Assembly (NCBI RefSeq): GCF_001679485.1
Contig: NZ_LZOZ01000014.1
Location: 1 to 64,000 of the forward strand
Length of the DNA stretch: 64,000 nt
Reading direction: 5' to 3'
Origin: Haemophilus sp. CCUG 60358
GTDB lineage: Bacteria > Pseudomonadota > Gammaproteobacteria > Enterobacterales > Pasteurellaceae
Every line of letters starts with the position of its first letter. The first letter of the stretch is position 1. Below the pieces are notes generated by a model. It ran no database searches and was not told the origin of the DNA. It saw nothing but the letters and a program-made list of their open reading frames with translations. Positions 9,540 through 17,915 of this stretch are shown piece after piece. The translations under genes were made by a program, and so were the position numbers.

Positions 9540-10367
9540 TTAGGCTGCAGCGCGATTGCCTAATGTACCATCATCTTCCATTTCTTTAGCCACACCGACG
9601 ATCTCAGCAATTTTGTCTCCTTCTTTGAAGAAAACGAAACCACCATGTTCCATTTTGACCCACGGCTCATCCTTGGTGAGAGGGAAAGTCGTAATGATCG
9701 TGACTTTGTCGCCATCTTTTGCGTAATCATTAAAATCGATGACGCCATCATCATCAATGCGATGTGCTTTACCAAAAGGGGCTTTACGCGTTAAATAATG
9801 CAAATTAGTTGAGCAGTGGGCGATCATCCATTCTCCATTTGAAAGAATGAAATTAAAGGTGCCTTTTTGTGAGAGCTCTTTAGTAATATCTTGAATGGCT
9901 TCAAAAATTTCCATTTCAGACGGTTTACGACGGAAACGATTTTTTAAGTATTCCGCCATATAACAAAATGCGGCTTCTGAATCAGTTGAACCAATAGGCA
10001 GGCAGAAACTTTCAGACATATCCGGTAATTCTTTTAAATTACCGTTGTGAGCAAACACCCAGTTCTCTCCCCAAATTTCACGAATAAAGGGATGGGTGTT
10101 TTCAATGGTGACACCGCCTTGTGTTGCCTTACGAATGTGGGCAATTACATTGAGCGATTTAATGTTGTATTGTTTTACACAATCCGCAATCGGGGATTGA
10201 GATGCTGCGTGGTTATCGCGAAAAATACGCACACCACGACCTTCAAAAAAAGCGATACCGAAGCCATCTGAATGGCAATCAGTAAGACCAGCACGACGAC
10301 GGAAACCTTCAAAAGAAAAGACAATATCCGTCGGCGTATTGCAGTTCATTCCGAGTAATTGGCACAT
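9540..10367 (-). CDS. yafJ: class II glutamine amidotransferase, YafJ family
   Basis: This 275-residue Ntn-hydrolase domain protein starts MCQLLGMNCNTPTD. After removal of Met, Cys2 is the predicted nucleophile that releases ammonia from glutamine. The family features 'DCHSDGFGIAFFEG', 'HIRKATQGGV', 'NTHPF' and 'VFAHNGNLKEL' are all present. No synthase domain is fused and no partner gene adjoins it, so the acceptor of the ammonia is unknown, as for YafJ itself. It is convergent with gor. Confidence 0.85.
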   Translation of the reverse strand: MCQLLGMNCNTPTDIVFSFEGFRRRAGLTDCHSDGFGIAFFEGRGVRIFRDNHAASQSPIADCVKQYNIKSLNVIAHIRKATQGGVTIENTHPFIREIWGENWVFAHNGNLKELPDMSESFCLPIGSTDSEAAFCYMAEYLKNRFRRKPSEMEIFEAIQDITKELSQKGTFNFILSNGEWMIAHCSTNLHYLTRKAPFGKAHRIDDDGVIDFNDYAKDGDKVTIITTFPLTKDEPWVKMEHGGFVFFKEGDKIAEIVGVAKEMEDDGTLGNRAAA

Positions 10368-10544
10368 AAATTCCTACAACTTATTTTTATATTTTTATAA
10401 CCTTATAATGTGTGCTGATTTAACACCATAATGCGTTGAAATTCAAGATGGATCACAAAGGATTTTTAGAAGAAAATGTTACATAAAATAACCTGAGAAT
10501 CTTTCTGATCTGAAGGCTAGAGATGAGCACTTTATTAAGTCAGT

Positions 10545-10566
10545 AAAAAAGCGTGTTTATCACGCC
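10545..10566 (-). terminator. terminator after the MFS transporter gene
   Basis: On the minus strand GGCGTG and CACGCT pair around a 5-base loop and are followed by six T residues. It closes the yhhQ-MFS unit. The rest of the 10368-10587 gap shows no other feature. Confidence 0.7.
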
Positions 10567-10587
10567 TTTTGCTATATTTTTTTAAGA

Positions 10588-11904
10588 TTATGCTTTAATT
10601 TCTGAGCGGCTTTTTAAGAAAAAGAGTGCGACTGTTGAGATCAGCATAACGAAGCCAACGCCAACATATAAACTCTGTTTATCCCACCCCATATCTAATA
10701 ATTGACCGGCAATCGTTGGGGCAAGAATTGCACCAATACGACCAATACCAATTGACCAACCTACACCGGTGCTACGAATATCGGCATCATAAGTAAGTGG
10801 ATTTAAGGTGTAAAGCCCGCTGATACAGCCATTCATGAGCGCACCAACTAAAATACCGAATACCATCGCAATCCATAAAACGGATGAAGATAGGATAAAG
10901 GTAATGATTGCAGTGGAAGATAATACGGTGAATAAAATTAACACGCCTCGTGCTGTCCAACGGCTAGCCAGTAAGCCATAGATTAAGGCGCCACAAGTGC
11001 CCCCTAATGAGATCATCATTCCGACGCTCACACTTTGCTCTGTCGTCATGCCCGCTTCTTTTAATAAGGCTGGCGTCCATGAGCTGATAAAATAGAAGCT
11101 GAACATGATTGCAAAGAAAGCCGTCCAAATTAACAGAGTGGAGTGTAAGTATTTTTCGCTGAATAATTGGCTAATAGGTAATTTAGTCTTAACTTTTTCC
11201 ATTTTTTCTGGAAGTTTCCAATCACCGGCTAAACCAATTTTTTTTGCGATTAAATTTAACCGCACCTCTGCATTTTTAGGTTGTTTGGAGGTGAGGAAAT
11301 CAATGGATTCCGGTAACCAAATAAATAAAACGACTAAAAGTAAACTGGTTAAGATCGCGCCCGCTAAAAACACGGAACGCCAGCCATATTCACCTTGCAA
11401 CATTACCGCGAACATACCGCCTAATACCGCCCCGATACCAAAACCAGCAGCATAGACACTGATCGCAAAGCTACGCCATTTACGAGAGGAATATTCACTG
11501 GTGATCACGTTTGTTCCCACTAAAATACCGCCGACACCAAGACCGGTGATAACGCGCCAGAAACCGAGCCATTGATATTGTGAGATAAACGCCGAACCTA
11601 ACATCCCGATAGCAGAAAGTGATACTGCCATTAATAACAATGGACGGCGACCAATTTTATCCGCAAGTGGTGCAAGAAAAAGTGATCCGGCAGTCATACC
11701 AAACAAGCCGGCACTTAATAAATAACCTAACTCAATTCCCGTGAGGCCAAATTCGCCACGAATGGCTGTTGCGGTGAAGGCGAGGGCTAATACATCGAAG
11801 CCGTCAAGTAAATTCATGATGGCAGCCATGACCACAATCATCCATTGATAAGCCCCCATTGGGCTTTGTTCTATTTTGGCTCTAAGAGAAAGTGTTTCGG
11901 TCAT
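10588..11904 (-). CDS. MFS transporter, aromatic acid:H+ symporter (AAHS) type
   Basis: This 438-residue protein has about 12 membrane helices. It carries 'NLLDGFDVLALAFTATAI' in the first helix (the DGFD motif of AAHS transporters such as PcaK and BenK) and 'APLADKIGRRPLL' in loop 2-3 (the MFS signature). Family members take up 4-hydroxybenzoate, benzoate or related acids with protons. No aromatic-degradation gene is nearby. Instead it lies 14 bases behind yhhQ with no terminator between them, under a preQ1 riboswitch promoter, so its real substrate may be linked to queuosine metabolism. That link is inference only. Confidence 0.8.
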   Translation of the reverse strand: MTETLSLRAKIEQSPMGAYQWMIVVMAAIMNLLDGFDVLALAFTATAIRGEFGLTGIELGYLLSAGLFGMTAGSLFLAPLADKIGRRPLLLMAVSLSAIGMLGSAFISQYQWLGFWRVITGLGVGGILVGTNVITSEYSSRKWRSFAISVYAAGFGIGAVLGGMFAVMLQGEYGWRSVFLAGAILTSLLLVVLFIWLPESIDFLTSKQPKNAEVRLNLIAKKIGLAGDWKLPEKMEKVKTKLPISQLFSEKYLHSTLLIWTAFFAIMFSFYFISSWTPALLKEAGMTTEQSVSVGMMISLGGTCGALIYGLLASRWTARGVLILFTVLSSTAIITFILSSSVLWIAMVFGILVGALMNGCISGLYTLNPLTYDADIRSTGVGWSIGIGRIGAILAPTIAGQLLDMGWDKQSLYVGVGFVMLISTVALFFLKSRSEIKA

Positions 11905-11918
11905 TTTATTTCCTTAAG

Positions 11919-12626
11919 TTAAGCAAACTGGCGAGAGCTTGCGAGAGATTGAAGTTTACGTAAAATCATGCTGAGTACCACACCATAAGCGGGAACAAAC
12001 AAGACAATACCGACAAATAATTTGAATAAGTAATCGACGAATCCAAGGCTAAACCAATGTTCTGCCATAAATGGATCACTACTTTTATAAAACGCGACAC
12101 AAAAGAACATAAAGGTATCTGCAAGGGAACCAAATGTCATTGAGCTGCTCGGAGCAATCCACCACGTTTTTAATTGGCGTAATCGGTTGAATACTAACAC
12201 ATCTAATAATTGACCGAAAACATAAGCACAGAAGCTGGCGAACGCAATACGGAAAACAAACATATTGAATTCACTTAATGCACCTAAGCCTTGATATTGT
12301 CCATTAGAAAAAACAACAGAAACAATGTAACTCACGATAAGTGCGGGGAGCATCACAATAAAGATGATCCAACGAGCTTCTTTCGCCCCAAATACACGTA
12401 CCGTTAAATCAGTGGCTAAGAAAATGAATGGGAAAGTGAGTGTGCCCCATGTACTGTGGAAGGAAAAATCATCAGCAAAACCAAGTGCGGTCAATTTTAA
12501 ATTGATTTCAAAGGGAATTTGAACGAAATAATTACTGGCTGTGATGATGAAGATATGAAATAAGCTTAATAAAATTAAAGCAAAACGTTTTTGTTGATCA
12601 TTGAAGATCGGAGTATTAATTTTCAT
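11919..12626 (-). CDS. yhhQ: queuosine precursor transporter YhhQ (Vut_1 family)
   Basis: YhhQ imports the queuosine precursors preQ0/preQ1 for tRNA modification. The 235-residue protein is very hydrophobic, with about six membrane helices. It carries family features such as 'FPFIFLATDLTVRVFG', 'RIAFASFCAYVFGQLLDVLVFNRLR' and 'GSLADTFMFFCVAFY'. The preQ1-I riboswitch directly upstream independently supports the assignment. The start codon lies 7 bases behind AAAAAGG, which is part of the riboswitch fold. It is followed closely by an MFS transporter gene. Confidence 0.9.
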   Translation of the reverse strand: MKINTPIFNDQQKRFALILLSLFHIFIITASNYFVQIPFEINLKLTALGFADDFSFHSTWGTLTFPFIFLATDLTVRVFGAKEARWIIFIVMLPALIVSYIVSVVFSNGQYQGLGALSEFNMFVFRIAFASFCAYVFGQLLDVLVFNRLRQLKTWWIAPSSSMTFGSLADTFMFFCVAFYKSSDPFMAEHWFSLGFVDYLFKLFVGIVLFVPAYGVVLSMILRKLQSLASSRQFA

Positions 12627-12633
12627 TTTAAGA

Positions 12634-12669
12634 CCTTTTTAGTTGGTTAATCGGGGGTAGGGAACCCGA
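12634..12669 (-). promoter_or_regulatory. preQ1-I riboswitch
   Basis: On the minus strand, stem TCGGG/CCCGA encloses a loop with GTTC and CTACC, matching the preQ1-I pattern GGTTC…CTAC.CCC. It is followed by an A-rich tail (TTAACCAACTAAAAAGG) that would fold back as the H-type pseudoknot. The tail ends in AAAAAGG, the ribosome binding site of yhhQ, so ligand binding should hide it and block translation. This is a motif match made by eye; the gene context fits well. Confidence 0.85.
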
Positions 12670-12705
12670 CATGAGAAATAAATCCGCCAAATTGGCGAGC
12701 TGTGA

Positions 12706-12733
12706 ATAATACTAGAATTTATTGGGATTGCAA
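12706..12733 (-). promoter_or_regulatory. yhhQ promoter
   Basis: On the minus strand TTGCAA and TATTAT are separated by 16 bases, placing the start of RNA about 30 bases ahead of the riboswitch. A perfect palindrome, CGCCAAATTGGCG (12685-12697), lies at the predicted start and may be a hairpin or an operator. Confidence 0.55.
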
Positions 12734-12778
12734 GAAAGTGCGGTTAAAAAATTAGGTATTTTATTTAAATTCAATAAA

Positions 12779-12797
12779 AATGATAAGAATTGTTATT
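12779..12797 (+). promoter_or_regulatory. Fur box upstream of first TonB receptor
   Basis: AATGATAAGAATTGTTATT matches the 19-base Fur consensus at 12 positions. It lies in the divergent gap between yhhQ and the receptor, about 70 bases before the receptor start. Iron repression is the expected outcome. Confidence 0.6.
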
Positions 12798-12867
12798 TAC
12801 ACTCAAATTATATTGTACTAGAATTCTCGGACATTATTTATTCCACATATGCCAGGAGAGCATTTCA

Positions 12868-15117
12868 ATGTATAAATCTAATCATTTAAAAACAACATCA
12901 TTCTTCGCATTAAGTGCGTTAACAATCGCGCTTTTTTCAAACTATTCTTATGCAGAAGAGAAACTTGAGGAAATTAAAGTTACTGCGGAAGATCAGGTAA
13001 AACAATCACTTGGCTCTTCTCTTGTGACAGCAAAAGATTTAGAAAAACGCCCAGCGACAAATGATATTTCTGAAGTATTACGTACCATGCCAGGTGTGAA
13101 TTTGACGGGTAACTCATCTACAGGACAACGCGGAAATAAACGTCAAATTGATATTCGTGGTATGGGACCAGAAAATACATTGATTTTAGTGGATGGTAAA
13201 CCTGTCACCTCTCGTAATGCAGAACGTTATGGGGTGCGTGGTGAACGTAATTCCCGTGGCGACAGCAACTGGGTGCCGGTTGAAGCCATTGAAAAAATTG
13301 AAGTATTACGTGGCCCTTCAGCTGCACGTTATGGTTCAGGTGCAATGGGTGGGGTGGTGAATATCATCACTAAACCTGTTACCAATGATTTGCACGGTAG
13401 CTTAAGCTATTACACCAATCAACCAGAAGACAGCGATGAAGGTGCAACGAACCGTGTCGGTTTTAATCTAAGCGGTGCGTTAATTAAAGATGTATTGCAA
13501 TTCCGTTTATATGGTAACTGGAACAAAACGCAAGCGGATGAAGTTGGTATTAATGGCGATCCGGCGATTGCCGGTCGTGAAGGCGTACGTAATAAAGATA
13601 TTAATGGCCGTTTAGTGTGGAATATCAATGAGAAAAATAAATTAACCTTGGATTCTGGTTTCAGTCGTCAAGGCAATATTTATAACGGTGATACACAAAA
13701 TAGCTCAGCAGGGCTTTACAATAATAAAAACTATCCTGAAACCAAAACGTTGGCAGGAAATAAAGCTGAAACTGCTCGTTTATATCGTCAGAACTATGCT
13801 TTAACCTATGAAGGTAAATTCGATCATTTCGACAATAAAACCTATATTACTTTTGATAAAACTAAAAACAGCCGTTTACCAGAATATTTAGCAGGTGGCC
13901 CAGAAGGCAGTTATTCGAGTACATCAGCCTTTAGAGATTCTATTCTTAAAAATACACGCTTTAGTTCAGAATTCTATATTCCATTTACTTTTGGTGTAGA
14001 TCATATGTTGACAGTTGGTTTTGAAGGTGCACACAGCAGTTTAGACGATGACGCTTCTATGACGCAGTTACTCGGCGGAAGACGTGTTGGCAATAAAGTA
14101 GTTTATGATTTGAAAGAACGTTTACCAAGTGGTATTTCAAATGTACGAGGTGGTCATAGCAGTCAAACTGAATGGGCAGTATTTGTTGAAGATAATATTT
14201 CAGCAACCCAATCTACCATCCTAACGCCATCTTTACGTTATGATTACAACACCTATTCAGGTTCTAATGTAAGTGGTGGATTAAACTTCTTACAAAGTCT
14301 CAACGATGATTGGAAAATTAAAGGTGGGATTGCAAGAGCTTATAAAGCACCGAATCTTTATCAAACTAACCCGAATTACTTGTTGTTTACTTTAGGTCAA
14401 GGCTGTCCAACGAATGTACCGAATAATAAAACCTGTTATTTCCAAGGTAATAGCGACATTAAACCAGAAACCAGCTGGAATAAAGAAATCGGAATTGAAT
14501 ATGATAAAGACGGACTTCTAGCTTCTGTAGCTTACTTCCGTAATGACTATCGTAACAAAATCGTGTCTGATGGTGAATTTATTGGTTTAACTAACCTAGG
14601 TAACTATTTGTATAAATGGGGTAATGCAAACCGCGCAGTGATTGAAGGTTTTGAAGGTAATCTGACATTACCATTAATCCAAGATAAATTAAACTGGGTG
14701 AATAACTTCACTTATATGCATAAAACCAAAAATAAAGATACAGGTAACCCGCTTTCTATCGTGCCAAAATATACCTTGAATTCAAGCTTAAGTTATCAAA
14801 TTACAGATAGCTTGGATGCAATGTTAACTTATACGCAATACGGTAAACAAAAATCCCGTAAAAATCCGGAAAATCGTATGGAAAATGGTAACAATAAATA
14901 CGTTAATCAGCTTGCTGGCTCAGAAGATATTGGTAGCTATGCAGTTTGGGGATTAAGCGCAGGTTACAATTGGAAAGACACAATCAGTATTCGTGTCGGT
15001 GTAAGTAACTTATTTGATAAACGCATTTATCGTTCATCAAGCAGTACAAATTACAATGCTCATACTTATAACGAACCTGGTCGTGCTTATTACGCAACAG
15101 TAAAATATACTTTCTAA
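12868..15117 (+). CDS. TonB-dependent catecholate-siderophore receptor (FepA/IroN type)
   Basis: This 749-residue outer-membrane receptor has a signal peptide (MYKSNHLKTTSFFALSALTI…SYAEE), a TonB box-like 'EEIKVTAE', a plug domain with 'MPGVNLTGNSSTGQRGNKRQ' and 'GGVVNIITK', and a barrel ending in 'YYATVKYTF'. The plug segment 'RNAERYGVRGERNSRGDSNW' is characteristic of FepA, PfeA and IroN receptors for enterobactin-like siderophores, and the length matches FepA. The start follows AGGAGAG; an upstream in-frame extension of 26 residues lacks signal character. No siderophore permease genes adjoin it. The exact ligand is inferred. Confidence 0.85.
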   Translation: MYKSNHLKTTSFFALSALTIALFSNYSYAEEKLEEIKVTAEDQVKQSLGSSLVTAKDLEKRPATNDISEVLRTMPGVNLTGNSSTGQRGNKRQIDIRGMGPENTLILVDGKPVTSRNAERYGVRGERNSRGDSNWVPVEAIEKIEVLRGPSAARYGSGAMGGVVNIITKPVTNDLHGSLSYYTNQPEDSDEGATNRVGFNLSGALIKDVLQFRLYGNWNKTQADEVGINGDPAIAGREGVRNKDINGRLVWNINEKNKLTLDSGFSRQGNIYNGDTQNSSAGLYNNKNYPETKTLAGNKAETARLYRQNYALTYEGKFDHFDNKTYITFDKTKNSRLPEYLAGGPEGSYSSTSAFRDSILKNTRFSSEFYIPFTFGVDHMLTVGFEGAHSSLDDDASMTQLLGGRRVGNKVVYDLKERLPSGISNVRGGHSSQTEWAVFVEDNISATQSTILTPSLRYDYNTYSGSNVSGGLNFLQSLNDDWKIKGGIARAYKAPNLYQTNPNYLLFTLGQGCPTNVPNNKTCYFQGNSDIKPETSWNKEIGIEYDKDGLLASVAYFRNDYRNKIVSDGEFIGLTNLGNYLYKWGNANRAVIEGFEGNLTLPLIQDKLNWVNNFTYMHKTKNKDTGNPLSIVPKYTLNSSLSYQITDSLDAMLTYTQYGKQKSRKNPENRMENGNNKYVNQLAGSEDIGSYAVWGLSAGYNWKDTISIRVGVSNLFDKRIYRSSSSTNYNAHTYNEPGRAYYATVKYTF

Positions 15118-15135
15118 GTAAGATATAGATGATTC

Positions 15136-15161
15136 AAGCCCTGTTTATACAGGGCTTTTTT
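15136..15161 (+). terminator. terminator after first TonB receptor
   Basis: AAGCCCTG and CAGGGCTT pair around a short loop, followed by T residues. Confidence 0.85.
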
Positions 15162-15200
15162 ATGAGTAACTAATTTAGACAACAGAAACGCAAAGAAATC

Positions 15201-15237
15201 TTGACTTAATACTCAAAAATAAATAATAATTATTATC
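15201..15237 (+). promoter_or_regulatory. Fur-controlled promoter of second TonB receptor
   Basis: TTGACT and TAATAA are separated by 17 bases. The -10 lies inside a Fur-box-like sequence, ATAAATAATAATTATTATC (15219-15237), which matches 14 of 19 consensus bases. Fur binding there would block RNA polymerase directly. Confidence 0.7.
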
Positions 15238-15264
15238 GTTTTAAATCTATGAAAGGTATACATA

Positions 15265-17370
15265 ATGAAGAGAGCAAATTTTGCCTTATTGCCACTTGCC
15301 GTATTTGTTGCAGGTCATGTCCAGGCTGAAGAAAAATTAGATGTGATTAATGTTGTTTCCGAGAACAGCGGGGCAAAAAGTAAGACTAATGTGATTACAA
15401 CAAAAACAATGGAGCGTAGCACTGAGACTGAATTAAAAGGTTTATTAAAAGATGAACCAGCAATTAATTTTGGTGGCGGTCGTGGTACATCACAATGGTT
15501 TACAATTCGTGGTATGGGACAAGATCAAGTTGATGTGAAAATTGATGGTGCTTATACCGATGCACAATTATTCCATCACCAAGGTCGTTTTATGTTTGAT
15601 CCGTCCTTATTAAAACGTGTTGACGTGCAAAAAGGGACAGGTTCAGCAAGTGCTGGAATTGGAGCTACAAGCGGTGCAATTGTTGCAGAAACAGTTAGCG
15701 CAAAAGATTTGCTCAAAGAAGGACAAGATATCGGTTTCAAAGTTAATGCAGGTGTAAGTTCAAATAGTGGTTGGTCTAAAGGTGCGACTGTTTATTCTAA
15801 GGCTGGTCCGCTAGATGCGTTAATTTCTGGAAATTGGGTTAACGAAAATGACTACAAGGGTGGTCATAATTTTAGCAATTTAGAGGGTAGTAAAAAAGTT
15901 CAGAACAGTGCATTGCATCAACGTGGTTTACTCGCCAAAGTTGGTGTTGATATTACAGAAGAACAGCGTCTTGAATTAAGTCATCGTCAAGAGCGCCATT
16001 ATGGTGTTCGCGCACTTCGAGAAGAATTTGACTTTTCGCAAGATTGGTTAACCGCTAGCGCCAGAAATGGTAATCCACCAACCCTTACAAAGGAACAGCG
16101 AGCAAATGGCTATACTTTAAGCCAAGAAGGGAATACTTGGTATGTTTTAGATCGTAATGGTAACAAAATTATAAATAGTAGTAATAACGCCCCTCGTTAT
16201 CGTATTACACAAAATGATACGACAAACTTAGAATGGAATGGTAAGAATATGGGCTTTGTGACGAATGCTAAAGCCAATGTGTATCATTCTGTGATTAATC
16301 GTAAAGAGCCAAGTGAGAATTCAAAAACACGTTTAATTGCTAATGGGGCAAATTTAAATTTAGAAAGCGCAGTGGGACAGTCTCATCTTATTAAATACGG
16401 TGTTAATTATCGTGATCAAGAGGGTAAACCTAATTCGCTAACCGTACAAAACGGTGTTCAAATGAAAACCCAAAAGAAACGTGATGTCGGTGTTTATGCA
16501 GAAGGTATTTGGGGCTTAGGTGCTTTTACCTTAACAACCGGATTACGTTATGATCACTTTGATTTCCGAGCAATGAATGGCAAAAAATCGCATAAGGGAA
16601 GCGTAAATCCGAGCGTCGGTTTAATTTATGAAGTGAATAATGATCTAAGCTTTAATGCGAGCTTAAACTATGCAACACGTAGTCCTCGCTTCCATGAAGT
16701 GATGCTATCTTCAGGTTCAACTCTAGGTAGAACAGCTGTTTACTCAATTGCATCGAATATCAAACCGGAGAAATCACGCAACGCAGAAGTGGGTTTCAAT
16801 TACAAACTTGCTGATAATTTCTCTTTAAACGGTAGTTATTTCTGGCAAACTGTAAAAGATACACATGCATTTACGCAAGTAAGCCCTGGTTTTTATGAAA
16901 TCCAAAATGCAGGTAAGCTAAGAAATCGTGGGTATGAAGTCGGTGCTGCTTATAAATATGAAGGTTTAACATTACGTGCAGGTGTAGCTTATAGTAAGCC
17001 TGAATTAGATGGCAGAACAGTAGATAGTACCGTGACAGCTATTCCGATTGGACGTACTTGGACTACAGGTGTGTCTTATCGCTTCACTCAACCTGATATT
17101 GAAATTGGCTGGAAAGGTCGCTTTGTGCAACATACCAGTTATGACGCTACAACGAATAATCGTGGCGGCGGAGCAACAACCACTAAACGTCCAGGATATG
17201 GAGTAAGTGATTTCTATATTACATGGAAACCGACTGAAAGTATTAATGTGAATCTTGCTTTAGATAATGCGTTTAACAAATATTATCGAAGCCATAGCCA
17301 ACGTGCAGGCGTATCAACATTACCTGAACCAGGTCGAGACATTCGTTTAAATATCAATTATACCTTTTAA
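15265..17370 (+). CDS. TonB-dependent outer-membrane receptor, substrate unknown
   Basis: This 701-residue receptor has a signal peptide (MKRANFALLPLAVFVAGHVQA), a TonB box-like 'EKLDVINVVSE', a plug with 'QWFTIRGMGQDQVDVKIDGA', 'LFHHQGRFMFDPSLLKRVDV' and 'GTGSASAGIGATSGAIVAET', and a barrel ending in 'DIRLNINYTF'. The plug has two adjacent histidines (FHHQ) and the barrel has 'NYATRSPRFHEVM' followed by 'NIKPEKS'. This region corresponds to the FRAP/NPNL zone of heme receptors, but the exact motif is absent. Heme or a siderophore is likely given the Fur-type promoter. It is a separate transcript from the preceding receptor. Confidence 0.85.
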   Translation: MKRANFALLPLAVFVAGHVQAEEKLDVINVVSENSGAKSKTNVITTKTMERSTETELKGLLKDEPAINFGGGRGTSQWFTIRGMGQDQVDVKIDGAYTDAQLFHHQGRFMFDPSLLKRVDVQKGTGSASAGIGATSGAIVAETVSAKDLLKEGQDIGFKVNAGVSSNSGWSKGATVYSKAGPLDALISGNWVNENDYKGGHNFSNLEGSKKVQNSALHQRGLLAKVGVDITEEQRLELSHRQERHYGVRALREEFDFSQDWLTASARNGNPPTLTKEQRANGYTLSQEGNTWYVLDRNGNKIINSSNNAPRYRITQNDTTNLEWNGKNMGFVTNAKANVYHSVINRKEPSENSKTRLIANGANLNLESAVGQSHLIKYGVNYRDQEGKPNSLTVQNGVQMKTQKKRDVGVYAEGIWGLGAFTLTTGLRYDHFDFRAMNGKKSHKGSVNPSVGLIYEVNNDLSFNASLNYATRSPRFHEVMLSSGSTLGRTAVYSIASNIKPEKSRNAEVGFNYKLADNFSLNGSYFWQTVKDTHAFTQVSPGFYEIQNAGKLRNRGYEVGAAYKYEGLTLRAGVAYSKPELDGRTVDSTVTAIPIGRTWTTGVSYRFTQPDIEIGWKGRFVQHTSYDATTNNRGGGATTTKRPGYGVSDFYITWKPTESINVNLALDNAFNKYYRSHSQRAGVSTLPEPGRDIRLNINYTF

Positions 17371-17399
17371 ATAAATTTCCAATTGCTTAACAGGGAATT

Positions 17400-17432
17400 A
17401 AAAGTGCGGTCGATTTTGACCGCACTTTTTTA
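17400..17432 (+). terminator. USS-pair terminator after second TonB receptor
   Basis: AAAAGTGCGGTC and GACCGCACTTTT form an inverted pair of uptake signals with a short loop and a T tract. Confidence 0.85.
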
Positions 17433-17465
17433 TTGTTTGAATTTAGGATATGGTGAATTTCAGAT

Positions 17466-17492
17466 AATAAAAAACCCTGCATAGGCAGGGTT
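17466..17492 (-). terminator. rpmE terminator
   Basis: On the minus strand AACCCTGC and GCAGGGTT pair around a 4-base loop and are followed by T residues. Confidence 0.85.
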
Positions 17493-17509
17493 CTTCACAC
17501 AGATTCAAA

Positions 17510-17722
17510 TTATTTTGTACCTGGGATTTTGAAACGGCTGTTAAAGCGTTCAACACGACCACCAGTATCAACAACACGTTGTTTACCAGTGTAGAATGGG
17601 TGGCAGCTACCGCACACATCAAGGTTGATGTCTTTGCCTAAAGTTGAACGCGTTTTGATCACGTTACCGCAAGAACAAGTTGCAGTAATCTCTTTATATT
17701 CTGGATGAATACCTTGTTTCAT
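17510..17722 (-). CDS. rpmE: 50S ribosomal protein L31
   Basis: RpmE is a small protein at the inter-subunit bridge of the ribosome. The 70-residue product ([20 protein letters not shown]…) carries the zinc-binding cysteines of the C+ type: Cys-X-Cys near residue 16 and 'CGSCHPF' near residue 37. In many bacteria this form is replaced by a zinc-free paralogue during zinc limitation; no paralogue is in the window. I chose the internal ATG because it gives the standard L31 N terminus; the longer frame adds four residues. Confidence 0.95.
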   Translation of the reverse strand: MKQGIHPEYKEITATCSCGNVIKTRSTLGKDINLDVCGSCHPFYTGKQRVVDTGGRVERFNSRFKIPGTK

Positions 17723-17813
17723 AGAAAACCTCAAATTGAAGCCACGCCGCTATAAATGCTTTCCACTTACACCGCGTGAGTTAATAATCGCCGACAATCC
17801 GGCACCAAATAGA
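17723..17813 (-). promoter_or_regulatory. structured rpmE leader, possible L31 autoregulatory RNA
   Basis: The leader has two potential stems on the minus strand: GCCG…CGGC, and CACGC…GCGTG enclosing about 26 bases, ending just upstream of the rpmE start. Autoregulatory L31 leaders are known in Gammaproteobacteria. The match here is only by position and hairpin content. Confidence 0.4.
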
Positions 17814-17819
17814 CTGCGA

Positions 17820-17847
17820 ATTATACTGAAAAAATCAAATTGATCAA
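17820..17847 (-). promoter_or_regulatory. rpmE promoter
   Basis: On the minus strand TTGATC and a perfect TATAAT are separated by 16 bases, giving an rpmE leader of about 90 bases. Confidence 0.6.
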
Positions 17848-17915
17848 GTGGTGTGCTTTAGTGATAGAATCATCGCAAAATTTTTGCTTATTTTTGACCG
17901 CACTTTAGGAAAGTT

